A stretch of 15,822 nucleotides of DNA from Gonium pectorale (GCA_001584585.1 LSYV01000008.1:2412209-2428030); one strand, 5' to 3'; positions 1 through 8,784 are shown, counted from the first letter of the stretch. The notes: generated by a model from the letters alone, not told the origin. A program made the numbers and translations.

Positions 1-795
1 ATTGCTGTTGCCGGAAGGTGCCACGCCGCGCTCGAAGCCGCAGCTGCAGACATCGCGTCGCAGGTGGGACTGCTCAGGCAGGAGGGCAGCCCCGTCGCCG
101 CGGCTGGCCTGCTATAAGCAGCATTCCTTCGAATGGGCCATGCTTGCAGAGATGCAGGTTCCCCCGCGCCGGAGAGGGAGCAGGGATGGTGAGATGCACA
201 CGCAAAGGTGCATCTGTCCGCGAGAGGCGCATCTGGAACTTGAAGTGCGCGCCGATGCAAGAATGCGCCAACCAGCGGCCTGGCCCTCGCTCGTCGCGAA
301 GTTCAGCTCGTCCTGGGACGCATAGCCACCTTCCGCTCGAGGCTTCATGCAGGCCACGTCAATGTTCGGTCTTCAGCCGATTCTTCCCGCAATGCTGTAT
401 GTGAGGAAACAATCTTGGCATTCTTAGCCCACGCGTGGTGACCAGGCGTGGTTTGCTCGCAAGGACTGTTAGCAGCATGGGTGTGTACAGTGTGGAGCCA
501 GGAAGACGAAAGCGATGGGGATTGGCCGTAGACGCCCTCCGTACACCCTCGCATAGTCTCGAGCCCTTGCAGCTCACCATCCTTCGTCTACAATCTCAGA
601 CGACTGCTTAACAGCATTACATATGGCGCGCCGACTCGGGCTTGCCGCAGCTTCCCTCACCATTTTGAGCACAACCCTTGCTTAGGCTGTCTCCACGCCC
701 TCACATCTAGTCTTACTCAGCCTTGGGAGGTCCTCGTGAAGCTCCTGGAGAAGGCAGGGGCCCGAGCCGGGCTCGCACGCGGCCCCTTCTTCTGA
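1..795 (+). CDS. possible 3' exons of an unidentified gene (partial)
   Basis: Unrecognised and weakly supported. Two short stretches share reading frame 1 and have algal-like GC-rich third positions. The first, 1-63, is Ala-rich and helix-like and ends in CAG before a GTGGGA donor at 64. The second, 721-795, reads as an amphipathic helix (PWEVLVKLLEKAGARAG...) and ends in a TGA at 793-795. It follows a pyrimidine-containing acceptor ending ACTCAG at 715-720. Both ends are phase 0, so splicing across 64-720 keeps the frame. An in-frame alternative is that the first exon simply reads on to the TAA at 115-117. TGTAA at 952-956 could be the poly(A) signal. The 657-nt interval shows nothing else I can support, though it may hide another exon. 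The gene begins upstream of the window. Confidence 0.33.
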
Positions 796-951
796 AAGGT
801 GCGCCTGGGACCCGTAGTGCGTATCCTGTCAAAGGCTTTCACACAGCAACCAGGGCGTGGCGAGGAGGGGTTGGTGCCGGGGATCGCCATCCATATTGGC
901 GCCCGGTGGACGCTGCTCTGTTCTGCTGTCTAGGCTTCTGGTCCAGCAGTG

Positions 952-956
952 TGTAA
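952..956 (+). terminator. candidate TGTAA poly(A) signal
   Basis: A TGTAA pentamer, the usual volvocine polyadenylation signal, lies 157 nt after the TGA at 793-795. The same bases also form a GTAAGC donor-like string at 953, so it could instead be the start of a small intron ending at the CAG at 1000-1002. The choice decides where the next gene begins. Confidence 0.3.
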
Positions 957-958
957 GC

Positions 959-1958
959 ATGTCTGACCTAGCCTCTGTCTGGGCTCGAACCCCTCGCCGC
1001 AGGTGTCTGCGTTGTCACGAAGCGTGGCCTTGGCGACGAGGAGCTGGGCGGCTTGGCCGCCGCACCATGCGGCAAATGGCCGCTGCTTCTAGTGTTAAAG
1101 AGCAGCGCGTCGCCGTGGACACGGCGCTAAGCCTGCAGGTGGGTTCCCGGGCCACTTATTTCTGTCGCCGCCCCGCCTAGTGGTGCATGTATGCGTTTGC
1201 ATGTATGCCCTACGCATAGAGCTGACCTTCATTGTTTTTTCATGGCGCAGCTGTGGCGAGCTACCGGCCTGGCTCCCAAGGCGTTGCATTGCCCGCGGCA
1301 CGTCTTCTCGTCAGACCCGGAATGCGAACCATCAACCTCGGGTCAGGCTGCGGACACATTTGTCTTTCGAGTTCCGCAGCAGCCGGTGCAATGCTGGTAC
1401 AACGGGCCAGTCGACACGTTGCCCACGTACGGGCAAGGGCTCTCGCGGCGCGCGTCGCGAGCACCCCCGCCCCCGGCACCACCGCTTCCCTACAGTGGCC
1501 GGCATCAGCGCAGCAAACCCTCGCAATCTGCCAAGGCCGCAGCGTCCGCAGCCGCAGCGGCTGCTGCCGCGGCGCAGGCGCAGGCATCTTGGCAGGAGCC
1601 TGTGGAGGCGGACGACCAGGACACTCTAGGCACGCTGCTCTCCCAGTGCTCGCGGCGGCAGCGGACGCAAAAATCCCGTCGGCCGCGGCAGGAGCTCTCT
1701 CTGCTCTGGTTGGAGAAGCCCTCGGTCGTGTCGCTCGCTAAGGCGGGCAAGGGACCCAAGGCGTCCTCGCTGCCGCAGCGGCAGGCCAGCCAGCAGCAGC
1801 TGCATGGGCAAGGGGCGACTCCCGGGGAGGTGCATCAAGCTGGCGGCTCGTCCGGGGGGTCAATGTCGTCTGGGGGCAATAGCTTTGGCGGCGTGGTTCT
1901 GGACGCGAAGGGCCAGCCCTTGAGCCCGAGCTCCCCATTGTCTGAATGGCGGGGCTAA
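959..1958 (+). CDS. low-complexity Ala/Gln/Ser-rich protein, unknown function
   Basis: Unrecognised. The best-supported part is the last exon, 1251-1958 (235 codons plus TAA). It follows a TTTTTTCATGGCGCAG acceptor and joins in phase 0 to an open frame ending in CAG at 1136-1138, before a GTGGGT donor at 1139; the intron is 112 nt. The earliest in-frame ATG is at 959, giving about 295 residues, but upstream exons are possible and the N-terminal 60 residues have poor codon bias. The C-terminal exon contains a Pro-rich segment, an Ala run (about 9 in a row) followed by QAQA, a basic SRRQRTQKSRRPRQ stretch, and a Gln/Gly/Ser-rich tail. It looks largely disordered and possibly nuclear. TGTAA at 2300 gives a ~350-nt 3' UTR. 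It converges with the minus-strand gene at 2397-4268. Confidence 0.5.
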
Positions 1959-2299
1959 ACGGGGCTCCACCGAGGCTAGGAGGCCTGCTTTGGCTGTGGC
2001 GCATCACGACATTATCATGACGCCTTTTCGAAGGCGCTATTTGATTTTTCAGAACTGAACATACTGCAAGCTGCGGGACGCCGGTTTTTTGGCCTCGCTT
2101 AGTATTGCCATCAAGATGCACCATGCAACCATGCACACAATGGAGGAACTTATGCATGGGCATGGGCAGTTGGTCAGTGCGTAACGGCGCTGTGCCTTAT
2201 CTTTGGGTCATCAAGGACTTCTGGGGTTCCAAGCGCCCGCTCGCTTGTCCTGTTCTGTATGCAATGCAGGAGGTATAGCTGTTAGCTGTCTTACCAATA

Positions 2300-2304
2300 T
2301 GTAA
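2300..2304 (+). terminator. TGTAA poly(A) signal of plus-strand gene
   Basis: TGTAA 342 nt after the stop at 1958, at a distance normal for volvocine 3' UTRs. No other TGTAA lies between the stop and this site. Confidence 0.55.
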
Positions 2305-2358
2305 GCTCTCTCGGAGGGAATTGACTGGTGTCAAACAATTCTGGATATTTGCCAGTCA

Positions 2359-2363
2359 TTACA
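2359..2363 (-). terminator. TGTAA poly(A) signal of minus-strand gene
   Basis: Read on the minus strand, TTACA at 2359-2363 is TGTAA, 34 nt past the TGA at 2399-2397. It faces the plus-strand signal at 2300-2304. Confidence 0.5.
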
Positions 2364-2396
2364 CCTCCTTAGCCTCCTAGCAGCCTCCGTCACGCC

Positions 2397-4268
2397 TCAG
2401 CCGTACGGGCACAGCCGCCAGAAGTGATAAATCGTGCCAACGTGCGTCTGGAAAGGCTGCGTGTCATCCCAGGGTGGCGCTGGCCGCCTGCTGTGTTTTC
2501 GTGCGCACGGGCTCCGCAGCTTCCGACCAAGGCCACCTTCCCCCGTCTTCTCAGCGCGCCTGCTCTGGCCGTTGCGATGCGGCCCCTGCGAGCAGCCACT
2601 CTGTGCTGTGAGTGGCTCGGCCGACCCGCGCGACTCCGCACGGTCGCCGCTCCCCGTGCTGTCATGATCGTTGCCGGTGCTGCCAGCATGCTCAGCAAAG
2701 GCGCTGTCCCCGTCATCGTCCGTCGAGACGGCCGCTATTGTGATGATGGTGCTTTTGTCGCTGCTGATGTCGTCCGTGTCCTGGGGACGGGAGCACGGAA
2801 GCACGTCGTGGGCCTTACCAACGCGGGCAACGGGGCGGAAAAGATGGGGACGACATTGGAAACAACAGCGCATGGCGATTGTAAGTTCCCCAACGGGCGC
2901 GCGTGCTCGGCGTACGGTGAGACAGGGAACGGTGTTGCCGGCGCAAAAAAGACTGTCCCTTTACTTCCCTCCTGTTCTATGAGCTGTTTCTCTACAGGTT
3001 TCTCTTTTTCTCATGGGCATAGCGTTCCGCATGTGCCTCAGTAGTACTCGTCTAGTCCCAGCCCAGAGCGCCTTACCCTGCCTGAGTACGCGTGGGCCTG
3101 GTGTGCATCCGCCAACCTCTGCTGCCTACCTGCAGATGCTGCTGCCACGACTGGAGCCGCTCCAGGAGCTCCGTCAGGGCGGCCTGGTGCGCATGCGACA
3201 GCCCCGAGTCCACCGCCCCCAGTCGGCCGCCGCTGCCGCTGGCCACCTTGTCGGGGTCATTGTCCGGGCTCACCGACGCCGCGTGCAGGAGTTCCTGTGC
3301 GGAAGGGATCGTGTGCAGGTCATAACGCTGGGACACAACTTGAGATGTGGCGTGGAGCGGCTGTCCAGAAGCATGCAGCCTTGGGAGGGGCTGGCGTGCA
3401 TCTGAAACGCCCTGATGCCGGATGTCCACAGAACGAGCCGCGTCGAGGTTACAGCGCGCGGACTAAAACACCTATGACTGAATCAAAGCCGTAGGGCCGC
3501 CAGAAGGCTACTCCAGCCTACTTGATGCCCTTGCACCCTCATACCCATGGGGCCCATACGGCCGCCTCACCTCGTACGCATCCATGGCCCGCTGCACAAA
3601 GGGTTGGGGCCGCCGTGGGAAGAGGTACTGGAAGCGGTCGTTGTCAGTCACCTCCCGCCAGCTGCGTGGAACCTTCTGCAGCGGCGCGTGTGGCCACCGC
3701 ACCAGCAGCGTCGCGACGTTGCCCATGAACTCCTCGCCGCCTGGGCTCAGCACCCGGCGCCGCTCTTGCGTTGATGGCGCAGGCTGCAGGGGTGTGTGGA
3801 CCAGGGTCAGCAGCTCAGCAGGACGTCAGCGCAGCATGGAAAGGCAAAGGCGAGGGGCACACTTGGGCGCGCTTGGCTCACCTGCGGTGACCGGACTATC
3901 GGACGACGTTCCCCGCTGGACGCGTGTCGGGGCTGTCCTCCCGCCGCCCCGGGCACCGCCCCCGGCGAGGTCTTGAGGCCCATGTGGCTGCTGCTATACT
4001 GCTCGCCTTCACCGCCATCAGCGCCGCGCCCCCCGCGGGGCTCGGCGTCCACTGCATCCGGTGCCTCCGCCCGGAACGCTCTGAATCCCTGCCCGAGGCG
4101 GGCGATCGCCGGCGCGCTGGAAGATGAGCACGGACACCTGATGGACCATAGACCGTGATGGTGGTATGCGCTGAACGGTCGGCACGAATAAGGGAGTCGG
4201 CAACAGGCCTTGCGTATCGGAACCCACCACAGCCCTTGAAGCAGAAGCGCTGTATGACGGTTGCGCAT
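2397..4268 (-). CDS. four-exon gene, conserved-looking but unidentified protein
   Basis: Function unknown. Exons on the minus strand: 4268-3882, 3783-3571, 3327-3130 and 2780-2397; introns are 98, 243 and 349 nt. All three introns are phase 0, with good donors (GTGAGC, GTGAGG, GTAGGC) and CAG acceptors. The joined frame gives 393 residues from the ATG at 4268; an alternative in-frame start is the ATG at 3983, since residues 1-95 are less convincing. Exon 2 is the most protein-like part (residues 130-200): a hydrophobic GNVATLLVRWP, a SWREVTDNDRFQYLFPRRP segment, then RAMDAYE leading into exon 3 RYDLHTIPSAQELL. Exon 3 carries an amphipathic helix (ALTELLERLQSWQQHLQ). Exon 4 is acidic and Ser/Asp-rich (disordered), turning basic before a Trp/Tyr-containing tail. 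No catalytic motif is recognised. Third positions are strongly G/C, supporting a real nuclear gene. The 5' end may extend beyond 4268. Confidence 0.68.
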
Positions 4269-4281
4269 CCCTAATACTCAT

Positions 4282-4898
4282 ATGAATCCGAAAGGCATGC
4301 GAAGGCAGAAACTTGCTATGGGGAAGCTTAGCCTACAACGACTACCTACAGCCGACGACTACCTCGGTGTGTAGAAATGCATCATTGTAAGCTTTATTCT
4401 CCACAACCTTTTATTGGCCCCTTGCCGTACATGTGGCCCGTGGCATGTGCTGCCCTTCCCTACTGGATCAAACACGTAGCAAGGTGCGGATCAGCATGAA
4501 GAGCACAGATGGGGGACCAGTTCGGGAGCGGGCTCGCGGGTTTCAGGCGGGCGCGGCAGGGCCCCACACAATGCTGAACCTGCAGACGGGTACCTGGTCC
4601 TACCAAGCATAAGGCACTGAACCCCCTGGCTGCCCCCTGATGCGCCCGGCTAGGTTCGGGCGCTCAGACTTCAGAGCCTCAGACGCTATGGAAAATGGAA
4701 TCGCGGTTGTGTTGGTTGATAGTTGGATCCAAATCATTAACTTCCTTAGATCCTTACGATGTGTAGTGACTAGACAAAGTATTATTAGGCATACGAATGA
4801 GAGCACGTTAAATCATGAACATTGCTCTCGCTCGCTGCCATCGTATGGGAATTGTGAAATGGACTTGAAGCGGGATTTGAAGCTGGCAATAATACTTT
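4282..4898. other. intergenic region, no gene seen
   Basis: Between the 5' end of the minus-strand gene and the duplicated block that begins near 4915. The part from about 4680 to 4900 is noticeably more AT-rich than the rest of the window. A TGTAA at 4386-4390 has no coding frame attached to it. The open frames here lack algal codon bias. The minus-strand gene's promoter should lie near the left edge, but no TATA-like box can be singled out. Confidence 0.5.
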
Positions 4899-5078
4899 AT
4901 GTACAGCCGTGGTCGCGTTGAGGTGTCGGTGCTCGACAGCCGCCGGTTCGGATCCAAGTACACGTTGAACATGGAGGTTCACAGGTTGGAGCTGTATGGG
5001 TTCAGTTTCGTCCAACCGGTAAGCGAATTACGACAGCCACTGCATATATTAGGGGTTGGCGGATGTGAGAGATATTGA
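4899..5078 (+). pseudogene. coding-like relic ORF within duplicated upstream block
   Basis: A 59-codon frame opens at the ATG at 4899 and stops at 5076-5078. The first 40 codons have a protein-like composition (VEVSVLDSRRFGSKYTLNME, then VHRLELYGFSFVQP) and end exactly at a CCG followed by a GTAAGC donor at 5019, so this could be an exon. The homologous stretch near 13461-13560 in the second duplicated unit has an indel and in-frame stops, so it is not maintained there. The family is not recognised. It is most simply a remnant of an older gene or transposon carried along in the duplication, but a live small exon in this copy cannot be excluded. Confidence 0.25.
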
Positions 5079-5261
5079 GCTTCGCTGCCACACGGGCATG
5101 CGGCTAAGGAACGCTAGCGTCCGCTTCCGTCACGTCCATGTGAGTCCCAGACACGTCGCTGCGCTGTAATTGCCTCACAACAGGTATGCGAGTGCATTCG
5201 CGGGCTACTGGCGCGTCCGTTGATTTGACAATTCACCTTGGCACATAGGCCAGTAACCGAG
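4915..5261 (+). repeat. direct repeat block 1, upstream copy (pairs with 13461-13841)
   Basis: Recognisably similar to 13461-13841 through shared strings such as GCCGCCGGTT, GAGCTTCGCTGCC, CACGTCGCTGCGC and CAACAGGT. The similarity is moderate and contains indels. The block ends near GTAACCGAG at 5253-5261. Its position relative to the downstream gene start is almost the same in both copies (~1.06 kb), so it is part of one large duplicated unit. Confidence 0.6.
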
Positions 5262-5520
5262 AGGGAGGAACACCAGCCGAAGGGCACGGGGTCTCAAGTA
5301 CAAACAGCTGCTGTCCGTCTGACGCCCTTGTGCGCGTCCACACTTGTTTGCCATCCGGCCTATCCGGGCCGACAGAAGGGCTATCCGCCCCAAACACCCG
5401 GCTTTGCATGACGTTGTCCTTTCCCTGCATTCGCACCCATTCCTTCGCGACCAGGAGCAGCCGGCTTTCTGCAGCCAATGCAGCGGCGCCCTTGAAGTAC
5501 AAGTGGCCCAAGTGTTGAGC
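5233..5520 (-). pseudogene. coding-like fragment on the opposite strand, unidentified
   Basis: An open minus-strand frame ending in TGA at 5235-5233 has a protein-like composition: an Ala-rich helix with LLLVAKEWVRMQ, then GADSPSVGPDRPDGKQVWTR and a C-terminal LLAYVPR. The corresponding interval of the second duplicated unit (about 13842-14071) has nearly the same length but no such frame. No poly(A) signal follows the stop, and no convincing upstream exon was found. Read as a relic or a chance frame; the family is not recognised. Confidence 0.25.
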
Positions 5521-5690
5521 CCGCGACGCAGTCATGGCACCCCGCTGGCGAAACGGCCTGGACACGGCACCGGCGCCTCGCGCGGTTACCGCCCGCCGGC
5601 GCCATACTGGAGGCTCTCCTCAGCCACCGGCTACCGGTGAGGGTAGGTACGGGCGCCTCTCCTGCAACAGACTGTCATTCCTGGTGTCGA
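5516..5690 (+). repeat. direct repeat block 2, upstream copy (pairs with 14072-14240)
   Basis: Strongly similar to 14072-14240, starting at GAGCCCGC and including an ATG-started frame in both copies (5534 and 14090). It lies about 470 nt before the gene start here and 446 nt before it in the second unit. The flanks on both sides have drifted much more, so the block may be functional: 5' UTR, first exon or promoter. Confidence 0.6.
5534..5644 (+). other. conserved upstream open frame (uORF or first exon candidate)
   Basis: The ATG at 5534 opens a frame (MAPRWRNGLDTAPAPRA...) matched by the ATG at 14090 in the paralogous unit (MALRWRNGPDTTPAPRA...). Both frames run into a GTGAGG donor-like string (near 5637 and 14192). 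The changes between copies mix synonymous and replacement positions, so selection on the peptide is not clear. It could be a 5' UTR exon with an upstream ORF for the large gene that follows, or simply conserved promoter-proximal DNA. Confidence 0.25.
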
Positions 5691-5870
5691 GTTCGCTCAG
5701 TTCGCAGCACATGCGGAATCACGCGTAGCCAAGCACGGGAAGGCCCCGAGCACCATCCGCGGGCTCCTCGCATACGGGACCTGTGTGCTGCGTGCCTTTT
5801 GGCTGTGCAGACAGGGCACCCGACAAAAACCCAGGCACGGTCTGTTGTAAAGCCTTGGCTGTGTCTATCT

Positions 5871-6005
5871 CGCCGAGCCAGACCCGCAACCCGTACCGAA
5901 GCCGTAACGTTACCCTACAATTTGATCCCCGCAACCCCAGGCTTCTTTACCCTCCGGCGGACATCGGCGCTCCCGCGCACCGGTCTGCGCGCTCCGCCCC
6001 CGCCC
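5871..6005 (+). promoter_or_regulatory. conserved promoter-proximal/5' UTR block of the stalked surface protein gene
   Basis: The sequence just upstream of the ATG at 6006 is shared with 14397-14535 in the second unit. Shared strings include GACCCGCAAC, GTACCGAAGCC and CGTTACCCTAC, and from 5936 to the ATG the copies are identical. The preceding ~170 nt (5691-5870) has largely diverged. The retained block is the best candidate for core promoter plus 5' UTR. No TATA box is evident. Confidence 0.45.
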
Positions 6006-8784
6006 ATGCTGCGGCTTGCGGGCGTGGCGTCCCTGCTGCTGATGACGGCGCACCTGCCGGCGCGCGCGGGCGCCCTGGCCACCACCTTATTCGGGACCTT
6101 CTACGACGTCGACTTCGTGTCTGCGGGTGTGTGCCACGTACTTCAACGGCAACGACGACACTGCACATTCCCGTACATGCGGCAGTGCGCAACTAACGCT
6201 GTGTCAGCTGGTCCCCCCTCGCTGTGCCTCGGTGCCCGCTTGCTTAGGCAGCACTGCAGCTACCAGAATGCTGCAGCCCTTGATTGGAGAACGCTACAGT
6301 ACTGATCCGCCCGAAATACCTCCATTAGTCATATGCGGACACACCATCTTTCCATGCGCGGATGCGCCTTGCAGGCGTTGGGGGCTTCTTTTATGTGTCG
6401 CCCCAGTCAAGCAACACCCGCACGCTGCGGCTCTCGGGCATCACCGGGCCCGTCAGCGCCGCGTATCTCTACTGGCACAGCGACGAATTCGACACCTCAG
6501 TGAGCACCGACATCACCGTTAACCAAGGCCCGGTGCAGGGGCAGGTGCTGAGCGCGGATGGGGGCTGCTACAACTACACGCGGACGCTGTCGTACAGGTA
6601 CGGCAGCGGCGGCTGCTGGGGCGGGGGCATGCGCTCATTCCGGCGGCCAGTGCAGTTTGGCGTTGCTCTGCCCCCACAGGGCCTCCTCCAGCACCGTCGC
6701 TGCCCTGTGTTGCTGCTGTGCTAGTCAGCCTCGGACATTGCGGCCCCTCACATTGTCACACTGCATTATACGCGGTTGTCGGGTAGCAAGGGCGCAAGCA
6801 AGCTATTTCAAGGTTGTTGCACTCTACCTCTCCATCCCCGAGCAGGGCCGACGTCACAGACCTGGTGCAAGCGGTGGGAAACGGAAACTACACCATCACC
6901 ATGCCGTCCAACCGGGCTCGCGGCGCCTCGCTGCTGGTCATATTCGACGACGGCGACCCCGCAAACAACGTTGACGTTGTCGTGTACGACGGTAACGACT
7001 TTAACGACAACGGATGGCAACTGGTAACTGTTGGCCCTGTCAACTACGTCTCCGGCACAGTGCGCGTGCAGCTGCACGTGGCGGATGGGCAGGCAGAATT
7101 TGCAGACATGGCGGTCTACATCGGCGACTCGGTGAACCCCTTTCTGCCGAGGTGCAGCTCCAACAGCTTTATAGGCGCCATAGACGGCGGCAATGGAGCA
7201 TATTGGGACATCCGCACCTTCGATATAACCAGCTACGTCGCGAGTAAGTCTCGCCATAGGCGTGACATACTCTCGAGCGCCACCTCGTGGGCAGGTGCCG
7301 GAGGCACCGTGCCGCTCGTGCCTACCCCTCATGGGGCGCCCGTGTGTTCGATATGCGCGACGGCGTGTTAAGACATGTCAGGACATGGGCGCCCGTGCGT
7401 GTGTGTTGCACGTGCTGCATCCGCCCACCGCAGCTTCGGCTGGGACCCACGTACTGTTTCGCCCCACAGCCCTCGCGCAAGCGGGCGCCGCCGCAAACCG
7501 CAAAAACCTCCTTCGTGTCGCGCATACGCGTCGCACATGTAACACGCGGGCCGCCAGGGCTCTTCCTAATGCTCTCCAAAGTTCATTTAGTCCTCCATCC
7601 TGTAACCTTACATACCTCCGCTTTCCGCTTTTACTGTTGTGTGCGCAACCCGCCTCTGGCCCGCTTGGTGCAGGTCAGATACAGCCGTCTTCGGTGTTCC
7701 TGCGCGCCGACAGCAATACTTGTGGGGATTGTCTTTACCTCGTCGCCGCCGCCTTCCTGCTGCCGCCTGGGTCCGCACCGCGCCCGCCGCCCCCGCCACC
7801 GCCGTCGCCTCTGCCGCTACCGCCGTTGCCCAACCCGCCCGAGCCTACGTCTCCGTCGCCAGAACCGCCCAGCCCTGCACCGCCGTCGCCCGCGCCACCA
7901 AGCCCCGAGCCACCTTCGCCCGGGCCCACGCCTCCGTTCCCGCCTGATCCGCCCGTGCCCAGCCCTCCACCCGTCCCCAGCCCACCTCCGATCCCGCCCT
8001 CTCCCCCACCTCCAAATCCGCCCAACCCTAGTCCCCCGCTGCCGCCATCGCCGCCACCGCCCTCACCACCTCCACCCTCGCCGCCACCGCCCTCACCATC
8101 CCCACCCTCGCCGCCACCGCCATCGCCACCACCGCCATCGCCGTCGCCGCCCTCACCACCTCCACCCTCGCCGCAACCGCCCTCGCCACACCCACCCTCG
8201 CCGCCACCGCCTTCTCCCCCTCCGCCAAGCCCCCCTCCCCCCTCCCCTCCGCCGCCGCGCCCGGCGCCAGTATGCACAGCTGCCGCCCCCACGGTGTCGT
8301 GCCTGTGGCCCCCCAACCACCAACTCCTCACAGTGGCCGTCGCAGGAGTGACGGGTAAGACAAGGCCATGCTGGCCTTGCTTAATCCTTCTTTTGCCGAC
8401 ATGATGGGCGTGCCCTGGATACCTGCCCTTGCTCCCTTAACCCAGCACCGCCGCACATGCCCATCTCCTGCAGACCCCAGTGGCGACACGCCCAGTATTA
8501 CGGTGGTGGCCGTCACGTCCGATGAGGCCACCGCCTCGGAGCGTGGCGCTGGCGGCCCGGACCATGCGCCCGACGCCTTCCTGTCCGGCGGATCCAGTGT
8601 GCAGCTGCGCGCCGAGCGGGCCGGCGGCGGCGACGGCCGGGTTTACGTGCTGCACTTCACGGCCTCAAACGGCGTCACGAGCTGCGTGGGCAGCGTGGCC
8701 GTGCGGGTGCCCCACTCTCAGGGCCGCAAGAATTTGGACTGTCCCGCTGTGGACTCGGGGCAGCTGTACGATGCAACAGTCTAG
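6006..8784 (+). CDS. secreted hydroxyproline-stalked surface protein with bacterial-like end modules (complete)
   Basis: Five exons: 6006-6126, 6375-6597, 6846-7243, 7674-8354 and 8474-8784 (577 residues). All introns are GT-AG (248, 248, 430 and 119 nt) and the frame closes across every junction. Residues 1-~25 form a signal peptide (hydrophobic VASLLLM, then ARAGA). Residues ~30-277 are a beta-rich module: AAYLYW at 69-74, YRADVTDLV at 114-122, GNGNYTI at 126-132, ASLLVIFDD at 142-150, VVYDGND at 160-166, FDITSYVA at 240-247, CGDCLYLVAAAF at 264-275. This succession resembles DUF3344-type surface domains of bacteria and archaea (from memory). Residues ~278-446 are a stalk of PPSP and SPPPP repeats, presumably hydroxylated and glycosylated. 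Residues 447-577 carry LWPPNH at 458-463, DPSGDTPSITV and an APDA segment, as in bacterial WPPNH modules. The expected location is the cell wall or matrix. Its paralogue starts at 14536. It is distinct from classic pherophorins, whose domain is not seen. Confidence 0.88.
7755..8270 (+). repeat. proline-codon repeat tract (stalk-encoding)
   Basis: Tandem degenerate repeats of CCN and TCN codons within exon 4, with a 15-nt unit most regular from about 8040 to 8260 encoding SPPPP pentads. The part before 8040 is more irregular (PPSPAP, PPSPEP, PPVPSPPP). Such tracts change length easily by slippage and unequal crossing over. The reverse strand shows a long Gly-rich open frame that is only a shadow of this repeat. 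Confidence 0.9.

Noticed and set aside
980..1000. tRNA T-arm-like string GGGCTCGAACCCC
   Set aside because: No acceptor stem, anticodon arm or D arm can be formed around it; the bases lie in a probable intron or leader.
6127..6131. Alternative exon-1 donors at 6129 and 6131
   Set aside because: Only cutting before 6127 (phase 1) restores the frame with exon 2 starting at 6375; the same holds for the second copy at 14657/14835.
7262..7673. Exon 4 extended leftwards (frame is open from 7262)
   Set aside because: The GTAAGT donor at 7244 and the GTGCAG acceptor at 7673 keep frame and give the expected link SYVAS to the CGDCLY segment; the extension has no domain and poor codon bias.
8040..8260. 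CRISPR-like regular repeats
   Set aside because: The 15-nt units are contiguous codon repeats without unique spacers and encode a proline stalk.
7735..8331. Long Gly-rich open frame on the minus strand
   Set aside because: It is the exact complement of the SPPPP-coding tract; the plus strand has matched splice sites, flanking domains and a signal peptide.
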